From NCBI GenBank assembly GCA_031290985.1, contig JARLJW010000023.1, forward strand, positions 1 through 64,000: a stretch of DNA of 64,000 nt, in the 5' to 3' direction. The position numbers were made by a program, and so were the translations under genes. The notes below the pieces were generated by a model. That model had not been told where the DNA came from. It searched no databases and saw nothing but the letters and a program-made list of their open reading frames with translations. Of the stretch, positions 16,814 to 24,735 are shown piece after piece (within the stretch, counting starts at the first letter, position 1; every line of letters starts with the position of its first letter). The stretch comes from Verrucomicrobiia bacterium (GTDB lineage Bacteria; Verrucomicrobiota; Verrucomicrobiia; Limisphaerales; UBA11358).

Positions 16814-17383
16814 CTACTTGTTCAAGTGAATGTCTCCGGCCTGCACAATCCGGCTGAGGCGCGGAAAAATATTTTTGATCGCAAACTCATGCATCTCCGC
16901 CGACATGCCGCTGGTGGCATCCTCCGCCAGGACCACGGCATAACCATGTTCCCAGGCCTGCCGGGCGGTCGATTCCACGCCGGCGTTGGTGGCGATGCCG
17001 CCCAGCACAATGGTTTGGATGCCGCGCCGCCGCAGTTGCAGATCCAGTTCCGTGCCGTGAAACGCACCCCATTGGCGTTTGGTGATGCGCAGGTCGCCCG
17101 GTTGGGCCAGACCATCAGCCAGTTCCATGTAACCGGCGGGGAAACCGCCTGGAGGAATTGCCATGGGCTGGTCCACGGGCTGACGGAGCGCGTCCTTGAA
17201 GTCGGGGGAGAAACCGACGTTGACCAGCACCACCGTCGCGCCGGCTTGGCGAAAGCGATCGGCCAGTTGGCTGCCGGCTTTGACCACGTCCGGACCGGAG
17301 TGCGGCGCAACCGGCCGGCCGATGATGCCTTTTTGCAGGTCGATGAGAACCAGGGCGGTGGTTATCGGATCAAGATTTAACAT
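16814..17383 (-). CDS. Isochorismatase-fold hydrolase, YecD-like
   Basis: A 189-residue cytosolic protein of the cysteine-hydrolase (isochorismatase) fold. The aspartate motif (ALVLIDLQKGI, Asp16-18 region) and the lysine motif (ITKRQWGAF) are present, but the cysteine motif reads GGIATNAGVESTAR, with Gly where the nucleophilic Cys would be. The same substitution is typical of the E. coli YecD group, so this is a subfamily trait and not a fresh mutation. Activity is therefore uncertain. It is the first gene of the hydrolase, small membrane protein, permease operon, divergent from a TetR repressor. Confidence 0.85.
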   Translation of the reverse strand: MLNLDPITTALVLIDLQKGIIGRPVAPHSGPDVVKAGSQLADRFRQAGATVVLVNVGFSPDFKDALRQPVDQPMAIPPGGFPAGYMELADGLAQPGDLRITKRQWGAFHGTELDLQLRRRGIQTIVLGGIATNAGVESTARQAWEHGYAVVLAEDATSGMSAEMHEFAIKNIFPRLSRIVQAGDIHLNK

Positions 17384-17414
17384 GGCAAATCAGCGGGTTT
17401 AAGTTTTAATGGAT

Positions 17415-17424
17415 GCGCATGCGC
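17415..17424. promoter_or_regulatory. Candidate TetR operator palindrome
   Basis: GCGCATGCGC is a perfect 10-bp palindrome in the 79-bp gap between the divergent hydrolase and tetR genes. A looser dyad (GAGTGTATGCTC) follows at 17431-17442. TetR regulators commonly bind such dyads and control both themselves and the divergent operon. Binding is inferred. Confidence 0.35.
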
Positions 17425-17462
17425 TTGTTTGAGTGTATGCTCGCATAACATGAAATTAGAGT

Positions 17463-18083
17463 ATGGACTCAAATAACGCAAGGCCAAAAATGCGGCGCGC
17501 CATCACGCCCCAGCGCCGCCCTGGCAAAGCCCGCGTCGCGGCGGTGCTGGAGGCCGGGGCGGCGGTCATCGCTGAACAGGGTTATGATGGCGCGACCATG
17601 GCCGGGATCGCGGCCCGGGCCGGGGCGCCGATCGGATCTTTGTACCGTTTTTTCCCCAACAAGGAAATTTTGGCCGACGCGCTGGTCCAAAGGTACATGG
17701 TGCTCGTCAATGCGGCCCTGGATGTCATCCAGCAGCAGGCGCCTCATCGCCCGACCGACTTTGTGGCGGACGCCATCCTTGATTTTGGCACGCGCTTGCA
17801 TGACGAAACAAAAGCCATGGTGAACCTCTTGGAATCGCGCTCCGATTGGTCGGTCAAACGGCGGAAATTTCGCGAGCTGTTGCTCGGGCGCATCGCCGAA
17901 ATTTTACGGCAGCGTTCACCGGCGCTGACGGAAGCCGCGGCGCGGGATGTCGCGGTGATCCTGTTGCATCACATGAAAATCATGAAGGCCTTTAAATCCG
18001 GCCGGGATGTGCCCAACAGCCCCGGCGCGCCGGATGAGTTGCGGCGGCTGAACCGTTCCTACCTGGCCGATCGCCTGCGGTAA
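17463..18083 (+). CDS. TetR/AcrR-family transcriptional regulator
   Basis: A 206-residue repressor-type regulator. Residues about 20-70 form the TetR DNA-binding domain with the signature AVIAEQGYDGATMAGIAARA and GSLYRFFPNKEIL. The C-terminal helical domain would bind an effector and dimerise; it is not recognisable to a ligand class. The gene is divergent from the hydrolase/permease operon with a palindromic 79-bp gap, so that operon and itself are the likely targets. An MFS exporter gene lies convergent downstream and could also be under its control, as is usual for this family. Confidence 0.9.
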   Translation: MDSNNARPKMRRAITPQRRPGKARVAAVLEAGAAVIAEQGYDGATMAGIAARAGAPIGSLYRFFPNKEILADALVQRYMVLVNAALDVIQQQAPHRPTDFVADAILDFGTRLHDETKAMVNLLESRSDWSVKRRKFRELLLGRIAEILRQRSPALTEAAARDVAVILLHHMKIMKAFKSGRDVPNSPGAPDELRRLNRSYLADRLR

Positions 18084-18234
18084 ATCCGGCCCGTCCTAAT
18101 TTTTTGAAAAGGGCAGGTTCCGGCAAAGTGGCATGCGCCAGTGACGGTATTTTTGGCGGACCATCATCTGCCTTGGCGTTTGGCACCATGGCGGAAATCA
18201 TGAGCCTGCCCATCCTCCGCCGGCGTCACTCCTT

Positions 18235-19476
18235 TCATCGGGCCACCGCCGGCGTCACCACCGGCATGGCCAGCCGCGATTTCGCGATCTTCTGGATCGA
18301 ATACATCAGCCCGATGGTCACCAGCATCGCCGCCGCCACGATGTAGCCCAGCACGTCGTAATGTTCCAGCCGGCCGGAACTGGTCTGCACCACCACCAAG
18401 CCCGCCAGGCCCGAAGCCATGCCGCCGGCAAATTGCTGGACCGATGAATTCACCGACATGTACGCCCCGCGATCCGGCGCATCCGGCACCGCCGAAATGA
18501 GCGCCGAAGCCGACACCATGCGCGCCGAAATGCCCATGAACAGCACCACGTTCACCAGGATGACACCCCACAGCGGCGTCAGCCCCAGATGGCAGTAAAT
18601 GATCACCATGATCGTGCCCAGTATCGAGCCGAAGCAGAAGACGGGATATTTGCCCACCGAATCACTGAGCCGCCCCAGCAACGGCCCCATGATGATCGAA
18701 CTGATGCCCGTGACAAAATAAATCGTCGGCAGATGCTCCAGCGAAATGCCCAGGTTGTTCACCGTAAACGCCGAGCCGAAGGGCATCAGCATGAAACCGC
18801 CCGTGGCCAGCAGAATTGTGGCGGCAAATCCGCGCATGTACATCGGCCGGCTGACCGTTTTCAGCAGGTGCTGGAAGGCCGTGCGATCATGCGTGAGCTT
18901 TAAATGCGCGTCGATGGGTTTCAAACCGAAAACGATCACCACGCCGACCGCCGCCCCGATGCCCGCGATCATCAGGAAGGGTGCGTGCCAGTTCCACTTG
19001 TTCGAGAGGTACAGCCCCACCGGCAACCCCATCACCTGGCTCGCGGCAAAAGCCGTCTGCACCACGCCCATGACGCGCCCGCGTTGTTCCAGCGGAAACA
19101 GGTCGGCCGCGATGGCCATGCCAATGGATCCGATCACGCCGCCGAACAAGCCGGTGATGATCCGGGCCGCGAGGAGAAAATGATAACTGGTCGCCACGCC
19201 GCACAAAACCGTGCCCAGGATGAAACCCGTATAAAAAAACAGCAGCAGCTTCTTGCGATCGTACTTGTCTGCAAACCCCGCCGTCAGCAGGCCGGAGATG
19301 CTCGCGCTGAACGCATACACCGAGACCAGCAGGCCAAACTGCGATGTTGCCACGTGCAGTTCCGGCAACAGCACCGCGCCCAGCGGCGAAAGGATCATAA
19401 AATCAAGAATCACCGTGAACTGGAGAAACGCCAGCATGGCGATGACAAATTTTTGGTACCCGGTCAGCTTCATCAA
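18235..19476 (-). CDS. MFS transporter, DHA1-like
   Basis: A 413-residue inner-membrane protein with twelve predicted helices. The A motif between helices 2 and 3 is GFADKYDRKKLLLF, and RIITGLFGGVIG in helix 4 resembles the drug:H+ antiporter-1 signature. Length and pattern fit the AraJ-like exporters of the major facilitator superfamily. The substrate is not predictable. A Met-Met start leaves a one-codon ambiguity. It is transcribed alone, convergent with tetR, and its upstream region opens into hairpin-rich non-coding DNA. Confidence 0.88.
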   Translation of the reverse strand: MMKLTGYQKFVIAMLAFLQFTVILDFMILSPLGAVLLPELHVATSQFGLLVSVYAFSASISGLLTAGFADKYDRKKLLLFFYTGFILGTVLCGVATSYHFLLAARIITGLFGGVIGSIGMAIAADLFPLEQRGRVMGVVQTAFAASQVMGLPVGLYLSNKWNWHAPFLMIAGIGAAVGVVIVFGLKPIDAHLKLTHDRTAFQHLLKTVSRPMYMRGFAATILLATGGFMLMPFGSAFTVNNLGISLEHLPTIYFVTGISSIIMGPLLGRLSDSVGKYPVFCFGSILGTIMVIIYCHLGLTPLWGVILVNVVLFMGISARMVSASALISAVPDAPDRGAYMSVNSSVQQFAGGMASGLAGLVVVQTSSGRLEHYDVLGYIVAAAMLVTIGLMYSIQKIAKSRLAMPVVTPAVAR

Positions 19477-20215
19477 AAGACCGGGAAAATACGCTCAAAG
19501 CGGTCAGGTGTCACCTCGCGATTGACATAAATGCAGAATCCCAAAGGGATTCTGGCCTCCAGCCCAAGGTTGGTTCCCAGAACCTACCTTGGGTTTTGAT
19601 TCACAAAATTCTCAACCACAACGTGGTTGTGGCTGGTATGCTTCCGCCTCCCCATCCGTGCCCGGTTACCAGTACGGTCCGCACCCTGACAGCGTCTCAA
19701 TCTGGCAGGGATGGCACGCTGCGTGGTGGCCGACTGCAAAGTCTCCCCGTCCGCTTCGCCCTCGGCGGCGGACGGACGCAAAGCCGGCGCTCGAAACCGT
19801 CCAATCATCACGATACCACCTGCCAACCCGCAACCTCCGGTCTCCCTCTCCTCCATGCAATGGAGGATGAGAGCCGGGGAGAGGAGGTGCTTTGGTGCAA
19901 AGATGGAGTCTGTCGCGCCGCAGGCAGGCATCTTTTAGACTGCTTGAAATTTCATTCGCGCCAATTTGCGCAATTCGCGTCTCATCTTCCGCTTTCTCGC
20001 CTTCCCAATTTCCGTTTTTCAAAGAATGCGACTTCGTTCCAAATCCCTTCTCAGCCGGTCCTACCTTTCCGCTTTCCGGCATCGTCTGGACGGCTTAAGT
20101 TGTCGGCCATGCCCCGGCACGGCGCATTTGACGAATCATGGGGATTGTGCTGGGCCTGAACTAAATGAATTTATTTTTTAAACAATCGGGAATGAACCCT
20201 TTAGGCAATTAGTTT
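19477..20215. other. 740-bp non-coding region rich in palindromes
   Basis: No convincing gene. It has three strong hairpins at 19535-19632, and AATTCGCG-type repeats at 19951-19980 similar to 5470-5499. Open frames here change character along their length and have no family resemblance. Confidence 0.55.
19535..19632. repeat. Cluster of three perfect or near-perfect hairpins
   Basis: AGAATCCC-AAA-GGGATTCT at 19535-19553; a 14-bp stem with one mismatch, CCCAAGGTTGGTTC / GAACCTACCTTGGG, with a 3-base loop at 19563-19593; and CCACAAC-GTG-GTTGTGG at 19616-19632. All have three-base loops. The layout resembles the other multi-hairpin elements in the window but the sequences differ. Confidence 0.75.
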
Positions 20216-20815
20216 ATGAAACTACTCTTATACATTTTGATATATGGATGTTGCTGTCCGCTGACAATAAAAGCAGGTCTGTCTCCTCAAGTCGAATATG
20301 AGCCTGAATACTCTGATGTGATGACCAGCCCCGTGGAAATCACCCAGATAAGCAAGGATGTGCAATCTATCATCGGGATCACAAATGCGCACTGTACTAA
20401 CTGCGCAATCGTTGCGTGGTCGCTGAAGAAAATTGAAGGAGATCAACCCCCAAGACTTTTGGAGGAATGCATCCTTTTTTTTGAGATGGTGGGAAATCAA
20501 ACAAATTTTTGGATCACCGCCTGCGTTTCTCGAACTGCTGGCAGGGCAACGCCTGGTTATGACTCTTGGCGTCCATCGAGTTCTGCGGTCGGCATGAAAT
20601 GGGTTTCGTTCACGGCTGACAAACCGGATGTTGGTGCGCTTTCAGAGTTCACCAAACATTCCAATTTTGGGTATAATGAATGTGTGCCATTTATACAGCC
20701 CGTTTATGCTGAAGTATTTTTTCCATATAAAAAATTGGTTAAAATCGTATCCAAGGGAATTGATTCAAACGAAAAATGGAAGAGGTACAACACAGTGGAT
20801 GGTTTCATGCGATAG
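20216..20815 (+). CDS. Hypothetical secreted protein
   Basis: A 199-residue protein that I do not recognise. Residues 1-20 (MKLLLYILIYGCCCPLTIKA) look like a signal peptide, possibly lipoprotein-like because of the CCC cluster. The mature part has scattered Cys (HCTNC near residue 59) and a lysine-rich end. Coding DNA is much more AT-rich than neighbouring housekeeping genes, which suggests recent acquisition. It lies between palindromic DNA and a toxin-antitoxin locus, in an accessory zone. Confidence 0.55.
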   Translation: MKLLLYILIYGCCCPLTIKAGLSPQVEYEPEYSDVMTSPVEITQISKDVQSIIGITNAHCTNCAIVAWSLKKIEGDQPPRLLEECILFFEMVGNQTNFWITACVSRTAGRATPGYDSWRPSSSAVGMKWVSFTADKPDVGALSEFTKHSNFGYNECVPFIQPVYAEVFFPYKKLVKIVSKGIDSNEKWKRYNTVDGFMR

Positions 20816-20820
20816 AAACC

Positions 20821-21030
20821 TTAATCCTGTGATAACGCTCCTGCCGCCAGATCCCGCGCCTGCCGGATCAAATTCAGATCCTTCGCCAAATCAGCCAACC
20901 GCAGCCGCATCGCTCCGCTCTGTTCCTGCCCCAGCAGTTCACCCAGGCCCGCGCATCGTTCCTCATACCAATCATGCGCCCGACGGAGATCGGCCTTGGC
21001 CTGAGGCCGGATGGTGACATTCCAGCTCAC
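20821..21030 (-). CDS. Chimeric ParE/RelE toxin fused to a RecG C-terminal tail
   Basis: A 69-residue frame starting at GTG 21030, which overlaps the antitoxin stop by 4 bases (GTGA). Residues 1-30 (SWNVTIRPQAKADLRRAHDW, then YEERCAGLG) are the first strand and helix of a ParE/RelE-superfamily toxin, which normally continues to about 95-100 residues. From there the protein becomes ELLGQEQSGAMRLRLADLAK and NLIRQARDLAAGAL, the C-terminus of RecG. The functional toxin core and its catalytic or gyrase-binding end are missing. The junction falls at a shared GGCCxGGxGAACTGCTGG stretch, suggesting short-homology recombination. The toxin is probably inactive, but the frame is intact. Confidence 0.75.
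   Translation of the reverse strand: MSWNVTIRPQAKADLRRAHDWYEERCAGLGELLGQEQSGAMRLRLADLAKDLNLIRQARDLAAGALSQD
20834..20955 (-). repeat. Displaced recG 3'-end copy
   Basis: Aligns with 22678-22798, the 3' end of recG on the same strand. Over 36 aligned codons about 19 bases differ, the majority synonymous, and amino-acid changes are mild (K/R, F/L, G/A, T/A, E/K). The copy therefore diverged while coding for a RecG tail, or came from a different recG. Confidence 0.85.
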
Positions 21031-21257
21031 CGGCGGGACGCTCGGATTTCTCGGAAAATATTCCGCCACGGCTCGCCCGGGCTGGGGTCGCGCTCGAAAT
21101 CCGCCAGTGCCTCGTCCAGCGCCTGCCGTTCGGCTGGCGTTGGCGAACCGCCGGCCAGCAGGTCGGCTTCCTGGAGTTCCGCCAGCCGGGCGAAAAGCTG
21201 GGAGCGGTCACTGACCGATAGCTTCGGCAGCTCTTCAAGGATTTGAGCTTTGCTCAT
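21027..21257 (-). CDS. Addiction-module antitoxin, RelB/ParD-like
   Basis: A 76-residue protein of the short addiction-module family. The N-terminus (ILEELPKLSVSDRSQLFARL) forms the dimerising, DNA-contacting part and the acidic C-terminus (ALADFERDPSPGEPWRNIF) is the toxin-wrapping region. It precedes and overlaps the truncated toxin frame by 4 bases, the usual antitoxin-first order. With the toxin core lost, it may persist as an orphan antitoxin able to neutralise related toxins. The assignment comes from family resemblance and gene order. Confidence 0.75.
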   Translation of the reverse strand: MSKAQILEELPKLSVSDRSQLFARLAELQEADLLAGGSPTPAERQALDEALADFERDPSPGEPWRNIFREIRASRR

Positions 21258-21396
21258 GCCAAGAATCTAGCGCGGCCTGCATTTTCCCGCAAGTGCGGTA
21301 TCAAACGGCCTCTCCGGTTAAAACCTCAACCTGCGCCTGCACGATTTGATCAACCCGGCGGTCAGCTCAAAAACCCGGGTAACATTTTTGCAAAGT

Positions 21397-21419
21397 CATC
21401 GTCTGGTTATCAGACGATG
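21397..21419 (+). promoter_or_regulatory. Perfect hairpin enclosing a candidate start codon
   Basis: CATCGTCTG-GTTAT-CAGACGATG: a 9-bp perfect stem with a five-base loop whose 3' arm ends in the ATG (21417-21419) of the esterase frame. In RNA it would hide this start. It could instead be an intergenic palindrome, with translation starting at the ATG at 21438. Confidence 0.5.
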
Positions 21420-22617
21420 CGCTTAACCGCCCTGCAAATGACTTTTAGCCGATGGCTGACCAGCGTGCTGGCCGGCTGCCTTTTCCTTTCCACGCCTGAC
21501 GCCGGGGCGCAAACCTTGCAACTGGTGCAGCCCAGCCAGACCGATCCCAACATCACCCAGTTCAACAACTATCATTACGTTTATCTGAACACCAGCGTCC
21601 CGTCCCGGCACCAGTTGTTTGTTTTTTTGCCAGGGACCGGCGGGGCGCCCGCCGGTTATCAGGATGTGCTGAAGACCGCGGCGAACCTCGGTTTTCATGC
21701 CGTCGGTTTGATGTATGAAGATCCCAATACAATGAACAGCTTGTGCGGCGATCTGCCGGATCCCAACGGGTATCGTGACACCCGCCTGGCGGTGATCAAC
21801 GGTGGCACCAACGCCCAGATCGCCATCGCCAGCGCGGATTCCATCACCAACCGGCTGGTAAAAGTGTTGCTCTACCTGGCGGCGAAATATCCCGCACAAA
21901 ACTGGGGCCAGTATCTGGGCGCGCAATCAAACCTGAACTGGCCGCTGATCGTCATCGCCGGCCACTCGCAAGGCGCGGGGCATTCCGGCCTCATCGCCAA
22001 AGTGTATCCCGTGGCGCGGTCGCTCATGTTTTCCGACACGGATTGGTGGACCCCCCAACGGGCAGTTGCCGGGGCAGCCCGCAAATTGGATTTCCACGCC
22101 GGGCATCACCGCCGCTGAATATTATTTCGGCTTCGTGCACGTGCAGGACCCGCTGATCCCGTATGCCGAGGAGATTCCCACCTGGAACGGTTATGGCCTG
22201 GCGCAATTCGGTGGACCGCTGCTGGTGGAAAGCAATGCCGCCCCGTTTCTCGGCTCCCACATGCTCACTACCGACGTGGCGCCACCGGGCGGTAATTATC
22301 ACGGGGCAACCGTGGCCGATTCCGCCACCCCGCTCGCGGCCGATGGCGTCACCCCGCTCTATCAACCCGTGTGGCAATTCATGCTGACCGGCCCGCCGGA
22401 ATTGCCCGCGCTGCAAATCACCCCGCAAACGTCAAACCAGGTGCAGATCAGTTGCGCCACCTTCACCAACTGCACTTACCAGATGCAGACCACCACCAAT
22501 CTGCAGGCCGGTTGGAGCAATGTTGATTCACCCGTCAACGGCGGCGGAACCTCAATATCGTTTCATTACTTCATCACGGCCCCGGCGCAATTTTTCCGTG
22601 TCGCGGTGCAATATTGA
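21417..22617 (+). pseudogene. Frameshifted secreted alpha/beta hydrolase (BPSS1187-like)
   Basis: Two frames together encode one secreted esterase-like protein of about 400 residues. The first has a signal peptide (WLTSVLAGCLFLSTPDAGAQ), then HQLFVFLPGTGG and the nucleophile elbow VIAGHSQGAGHSG. It runs into a C6 tract at 22051-22056 and then terminates at 22118. Removing one C restores DWWTPNGQLPGQPANWI and the second frame, which continues through YYFGFVHVQDP and LPLYQPVWQFML-like segments to the stop at 22617. The C-terminal 70 residues form the FFRV-ending beta domain common in secreted proteins of this phylum. The shift may be a real mutation, a slippage site or a sequencing error. Confidence 0.75.
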
Positions 22618-22670
22618 GTCAGGTAAAAATTCTTCCGCGCACTGGCAAGTGTCATCACTGTTAACGCAGC

Positions 22671-24710
22671 CTATTTCAACGCCCCGGCCGCCAGATCCCG
22701 CGCCTGCCGGATGAGGTTCAGGTCTTCCGTCAAATCTCCGAAGCGGAGCTTCATCGCCCCGCTCTGCTCCTGCCCCAGCAGTTCGCCCGGCCCGCGCAGC
22801 TTCAGATCCGCCTCCGCGATCTTAAAACCGTCATTGGTTTCCTCCATGATTTTCAAGCGGGCCAGCGCCTCCGGATGCAGCGCATCCGAAATCAAAATGC
22901 AAAAGCTCTCATGCGCCCCGCGCCCGATGCGCCCGCGCAACTGGTGCAACTGCGCCAGTCCGAAATGTTCCGCATTTTCAATGAGCATCACCGTCGCATT
23001 CGGCACGTCCACGCCCACCTCGATGAGCGACGTGGCCACGAGCGCCTGGATTTTGTTCGCGCGGAAATCCGCCATCACCGCCTCCTTGTCCGCCGGCTTG
23101 ATCTGCCCGTGCAACAGCCCGGCCTTGAACGGGCCCAGCGCCTTTTGCACGTTCGGAAACTCCTTGTTCACCGCCTTGATGTCCTTGTCCGTGTCCGCCA
23201 CCTCCACGCGCGGATAAACGATGTACGCCTGCCGCCCGCCCGCAATTTTCTCGCGGATGAAATCGAACACCTTCGGCAGCTTGGCCGTCGTGCGTACAAA
23301 CGTCTTGATCGCGCCGCGTCCGCCGGGCAGCTCGTCGATCACGGAAACATCCAGGTCGCCATAAAGCGTCAGTCCCAGTGTGCGCGGAATCGGCGTGGCT
23401 GTCATCACCAGCAGATGCGGATAATTCCCCTTGCGCACCAGCGTTTCCCGCTGCGTCACCCCAAACTTGTGCTGCTCATCAATGATCACCAGCCCCAGCC
23501 GCGCCAGCTCAAACCCGCCCGTCAGCAGCGCATGCGTTCCTATGGTGAGCGTTGAACGTTGAATGTTGGATGTTGAATGTTTCCCAGCGCGGTCATTCCC
23601 TTCGCCATCCTCCATCCTCCATCCTCCATCTTCGCCGCTCTTCCGGCTGCCGGTCTGCATCTCCACCTTCACTCCCAGCGGCTCAAACCATTTTGAGAAA
23701 TTTCTAAAATGCTGTTCCGCCAAAATTTCCGTCGGGGCCATGAGTGCCACGTTGAATCCGCCCTCCAGCGCCATCAGCGCGCTGCACGCCGCCACCGCCG
23801 TCTTGCCGGAGCCGACATCGCCCTGCAACAGCCGGCGCATCGGGTGCGCCCCGCCCATGTCCGCGCGGATTTCCCGCAGCACCTTCGTCTGCGCCTCCGT
23901 CAATTTGAAGCCGAGCTGCGCCAGAAACGGCTTCATCAGCCGGTTGTCGCCGCTGCACGGCAGCGCCTTCGACTGCGCCTCAAACTTCTTCCGGCGCGCC
24001 TGGATCTGCGTCTGCAGCACCACGAATTCATCCAGCGCCAGCCGTTGCCGCGCGATCACGACATCCGTCAGCTCCGCTGGAAAATGGATCATCCGCACGG
24101 CATTCGCCCGCGTCGGATGCAGCTTCAAGTCCAGCGCGATGGCCGGTTCCTTGATTTCGCCTTCAAATCTTTCCAGCGCCCGCCAGATGAGCGAACGCAC
24201 CACGCGCGCCGTCAGCCCCTCCGTCAGCGGATGCACCGGCACGATGCGGTTGACGTGGATGAATTCATCATCGCCCGGCTCGACCAGTTCCGTTTCGGGA
24301 TGCGTGAACGTGCGCGGCTTTTTGTCATCATCCAGCTTGCCGTAGATGAGAAACTCGCGCCCCACCGTGTACCAGTCCGGCATCCAGGACTGGGCCTGCC
24401 ACCAGCGGCAATGCAGCCGTGCCGTGCCGTCCTCGAATACGCATTCAAACATCGACCGCGTGCCCTTTTTAAATCGCTTGATGCCGGCCGCAACAATCGT
24501 CCCGCGCACCGTCGCCGCCTCCTTTACCTTCAAATCACGGATCGCCAGAAATTTTCTCCGGTCTTCGTACCGGCGCGGCTTGTGGAGCAGCAGGTCTTCC
24601 ACGGTGAAGATGTCCAGCCGCGCGAGCAGCTTCGCGCGCTCCTCGCCCACGCCCCAGACCGAGGAAACGGGCGCAGCCAGCGGACTGGGATTGGTTTCTG
24701 GCGACGACAT
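22671..24710 (-). CDS. recG: ATP-dependent DNA helicase RecG
   Basis: A 679-residue branch-migration helicase acting on stalled forks and Holliday junctions. I use the ATG at 24710 and not the upstream TTG at 24746. The wedge/OB domain occupies about residues 1-260. Helicase motifs follow: GDVGSGKT (Walker A, about 295), APTEILAEQH, IDEQHKFG (DEXH box), MTATPIPRTLG, then in the second lobe TSLIEVGVDVPNA and QLRGRIGRG. It ends with the GELLGQEQSG wedge-contact tail. Residues about 359-387, between APTEIL and GTHALL, are encoded by intergenic-type repeats in place of the usual helix. It is the last gene of the dus operon; its 3' end is copied at 20834-20955. Confidence 0.96.
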   Translation of the reverse strand: MSSPETNPSPLAAPVSSVWGVGEERAKLLARLDIFTVEDLLLHKPRRYEDRRKFLAIRDLKVKEAATVRGTIVAAGIKRFKKGTRSMFECVFEDGTARLHCRWWQAQSWMPDWYTVGREFLIYGKLDDDKKPRTFTHPETELVEPGDDEFIHVNRIVPVHPLTEGLTARVVRSLIWRALERFEGEIKEPAIALDLKLHPTRANAVRMIHFPAELTDVVIARQRLALDEFVVLQTQIQARRKKFEAQSKALPCSGDNRLMKPFLAQLGFKLTEAQTKVLREIRADMGGAHPMRRLLQGDVGSGKTAVAACSALMALEGGFNVALMAPTEILAEQHFRNFSKWFEPLGVKVEMQTGSRKSGEDGGWRMEDGEGNDRAGKHSTSNIQRSTLTIGTHALLTGGFELARLGLVIIDEQHKFGVTQRETLVRKGNYPHLLVMTATPIPRTLGLTLYGDLDVSVIDELPGGRGAIKTFVRTTAKLPKVFDFIREKIAGGRQAYIVYPRVEVADTDKDIKAVNKEFPNVQKALGPFKAGLLHGQIKPADKEAVMADFRANKIQALVATSLIEVGVDVPNATVMLIENAEHFGLAQLHQLRGRIGRGAHESFCILISDALHPEALARLKIMEETNDGFKIAEADLKLRGPGELLGQEQSGAMKLRFGDLTEDLNLIRQARDLAAGALK
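23551..23636 (-). repeat. Intergenic-type repeats translated inside recG
   Basis: A TTGAATGTTGGATG-type tandem (23551-23580) is followed by an ATCCTCC tandem (23605-23636) nearly identical to the non-coding run at 15338-15370. In recG they read GEDGGWRMEDGE and HSTSNIQRSTL. The reading frame is preserved across the insertion. Confidence 0.85.
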
Positions 24711-24735
24711 CGCAGGCACGATACTAGCCGCCAAA

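Noticed and set aside
16814-17383. Loss of the catalytic Cys as a recent inactivating mutation in the isochorismatase-like gene
   Set aside because: The same substitution is characteristic of the YecD subgroup, so it is inherited, not new.
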